Positions 4,745-5,983 of a stretch of DNA of 5,983 nucleotides are shown in pieces. This DNA is from Syntrophomonadaceae bacterium (GTDB lineage Bacteria; Bacillota; Dethiobacteria; DTU022; UBA8154), in contig SKTJ01000330.1 of assembly GCA_007122565.1 (NCBI GenBank), forward strand, positions 1-5,983, written 5' to 3'. Made by a program: the position numbers and the translations under genes. Numbering within the stretch: the first letter of the stretch is position 1; the number at the start of each line of letters is the position of its first letter. A model generated the notes under the pieces. The model was not told the DNA's origin. It searched no databases and saw nothing but the letters and a program-made list of their open reading frames with translations.

Positions 4745-5983
4745 GCACAAATACGGGCTGCCACCTGAAGGCGCCATTGATAACTTTATTGAAGATCTGC
4801 TCCGGGAAAAGAAACCGCGCGCCTACAGCGAAACCGTTGCACATGAAGAAAGTGTTGAGGATGAAGAAATAGAGAAACTGTTTGAAACGGTACGTGCCGT
4901 AAAAAGGCTGCGCAGCAATAAAGTCAGGCGCCGTGTCTGGCAGCAGCGCTGGTTCCGGGGAACGGCCGCCGTGGCCGCAGCTCTTCTGGTTGTTTTGGGT
5001 GTGGGCATCCTCCGGCCGGGGGTCCTGCCGGAGGCGAACATGGTGGAGGCCGTAGTAAAAGCATACGAAGAATTGAACAGCTACAGCGGGGTCGTGGAAA
5101 TCCGTGGGGAACGGGGCGACACGATTGAATTTAGGGAAACTATCCACGTTAACTACAAGAAACCCTTTAAATATAACGCCATCCACCGTTACGACGGGTA
5201 CGAAAGGGTATATCAAAGCGATGGTCAAAGGCTGGCTATTGTGGACGCAGACAGAGTTACGGTGGATAATCTATTTCCCGAGAAGGAACTTTGGCGTTAC
5301 CATATCGGCACGACAATCTATGAACTGGAGGCAGCTTCAGAGGTTGAATCACTGGGCACAGAAACCCTCTTTGGACGGGAAGCGATCATGCTGGAGTACC
5401 GTTACAACGGTGATAGTGAGTCCCACTTTCTCTGGATTGACCGGGCAACCAACCTGCCTCTGCGCAAGGTTTTGAACCACCCGGAAGGCACCCGGCTGGT
5501 TGTGGAGTTTAAGGAACTGCAGATCAACCCTGCCCTGGATGAGAGTATTTTTGCCCTGGATCTGCCGCCCGGAATACCGGTTCACGATCTTAACCACAAC
5601 GTATCCCCGAGACAGGTACAGGTAGCTTGGCCGCAGGCAGCAACGCTGAGCGAACTCCTGCCAGAAGGACTGAACCTGTGGCAGGTGGGAGAGTTGGAAG
5701 AATACCATTTGTATAATTATGTCCTGCGCTTCCAGGGTAAAAAGGAAACGGATTTTCTGGACATTTACTTTGCACCAAAACCTCAGGAACTTTTCTACTT
5801 CCAGGGCAGCCGCATGGGCCGTCTTGGCGGGGGAATAGTGGAAATTAACGCCGCCGTACGCAACATCTTCGAAGTCTATATAGGGGACAGCCGCACGGCC
5901 CGCTGGATTACAGAGGAAAGGGATATATTCATCGTTAGCAGCCGCGGCACAGGCGAACTGGAGTTACTGCTGGAGAAACTGGC
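4737..5983 (+). CDS. Membrane-anchored probable anti-sigma factor/sensor, RseB/LolA- and DUF4367-like (3' end cut by window)
   Basis: The frame from ATG 4737 is open to the last base, giving 415 visible residues with no stop. Residues 1-74 are charged, ending in a basic stretch (KVRRRVWQQRWFR), and should be cytoplasmic by the positive-inside rule. Residues 75-92 (GTAAVAAALLVVLGVGIL) form a single membrane helix. The outside part begins with a segment (about 100-285) like LolA/RseB-type domains: YEELNSYSGVVEIRG, many beta strands, WIDRATNLPLRKV, and FALDLPPGIP at its end. From Trp298 onward a second domain ends in a pattern typical of DUF4367 (RWITEERDIFIVSS, then GELELLLEKL), so the true C terminus is probably only a few residues beyond the window. 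Overlap with the sigma gene and the topology suggest a cognate anti-sigma or sensor that holds the sigma factor until an envelope signal arrives. No HxxxCxxC zinc anti-sigma motif exists; the visible protein contains no cysteine. The anti-sigma role is inferred from context. Confidence 0.85.
   Translation, partial: MDKHKYGLPPEGAIDNFIEDLLREKKPRAYSETVAHEESVEDEEIEKLFETVRAVKRLRSNKVRRRVWQQRWFRGTAAVAAALLVVLGVGILRPGVLPEANMVEAVVKAYEELNSYSGVVEIRGERGDTIEFRETIHVNYKKPFKYNAIHRYDGYERVYQSDGQRLAIVDADRVTVDNLFPEKELWRYHIGTTIYELEAASEVESLGTETLFGREAIMLEYRYNGDSESHFLWIDRATNLPLRKVLNHPEGTRLVVEFKELQINPALDESIFALDLPPGIPVHDLNHNVSPRQVQVAWPQAATLSELLPEGLNLWQVGELEEYHLYNYVLRFQGKKETDFLDIYFAPKPQELFYFQGSRMGRLGGGIVEINAAVRNIFEVYIGDSRTARWITEERDIFIVSSRGTGELELLLEKL

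Noticed and set aside
4704..5228. Minus-strand open frame of 174 aa opposite the sigma/regulator junction
   Set aside because: It overlaps the coupled gene pair, whose plus-strand frames have strong ribosome binding sites and domain features; its composition looks like an antisense reading.
5104..5475. Plus-strand open frame of 123 aa inside the regulator gene
   Set aside because: It is in another frame of the continuous regulator reading frame, lacks a good ribosome binding site and resembles no known protein.

Overview
The window looks like chromosomal DNA from a mid-GC Gram-positive bacterium, most plausibly a clostridial or Peptococcaceae-type Firmicute (inference). The reasons are strong AGGAGG-type ribosome binding sites (one driving a TTG start), a secreted protein joining a copper-amine-oxidase N-terminal-type domain, bacterial Ig-like domains and leucine-rich repeats, and an ECF sigma factor followed by a membrane-anchored regulator whose end resembles DUF4367. 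No transposase, tRNA, rRNA or CRISPR array was seen.

Layout: (1) 1-167 is an AT-rich leader with a good sigma-A-type promoter (TTGACA, extended -10) and an imperfect hairpin just before the ribosome binding site. (2) 168-2009 (+) encodes a complete class II, glutamine-dependent asparagine synthetase of 613 aa with all key motifs. (3) After a 38-bp convergent gap, 2048-3778 (-) encodes a secreted surface protein: signal peptide, paired Cu_amine_oxidN1-type repeat, two Big2-like domains, eight exact 22-residue leucine-rich repeats and a C-terminal cap. Its start is better placed at a TTG at 3778 than at the upstream ATG codons. (4) 3779-4216 is a 438-bp divergent intergenic region with no gene but much structure: a repeated CCTGAAC heptamer, a ~79-nt imperfect stem-loop, a second ~30-nt stem-loop, a perfect minus-strand TATAAT at the edge of these structures, a candidate ECF promoter, a tandem TTGAAC and a perfect 16-bp palindrome touching the next ribosome binding site. 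(5) 4217-4744 (+) encodes a 175-aa ECF-type sigma factor. (6) 4737-5983 (+), overlapping it by 8 bp, is an open frame running off the window. It encodes at least 415 residues: an N-terminal cytoplasmic segment, one membrane helix and a large external region resembling LolA/RseB-type and DUF4367 domains.

How the parts fit: genes 5 and 6 form a translationally coupled sigma/membrane-regulator unit, so the second protein is probably the cognate anti-sigma or sensor. The candidate ECF promoter upstream would allow autoregulation. The divergent surface protein is an obvious candidate regulon member, but I found no matching ECF promoter for it. The asparagine synthetase seems to be an independent unit. 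The points most worth a second look are the structured intergenic region, the palindrome against the sigma gene's ribosome binding site, and the cysteine-free regulator that appears to combine RseA-like and RseB-like roles in one chain.
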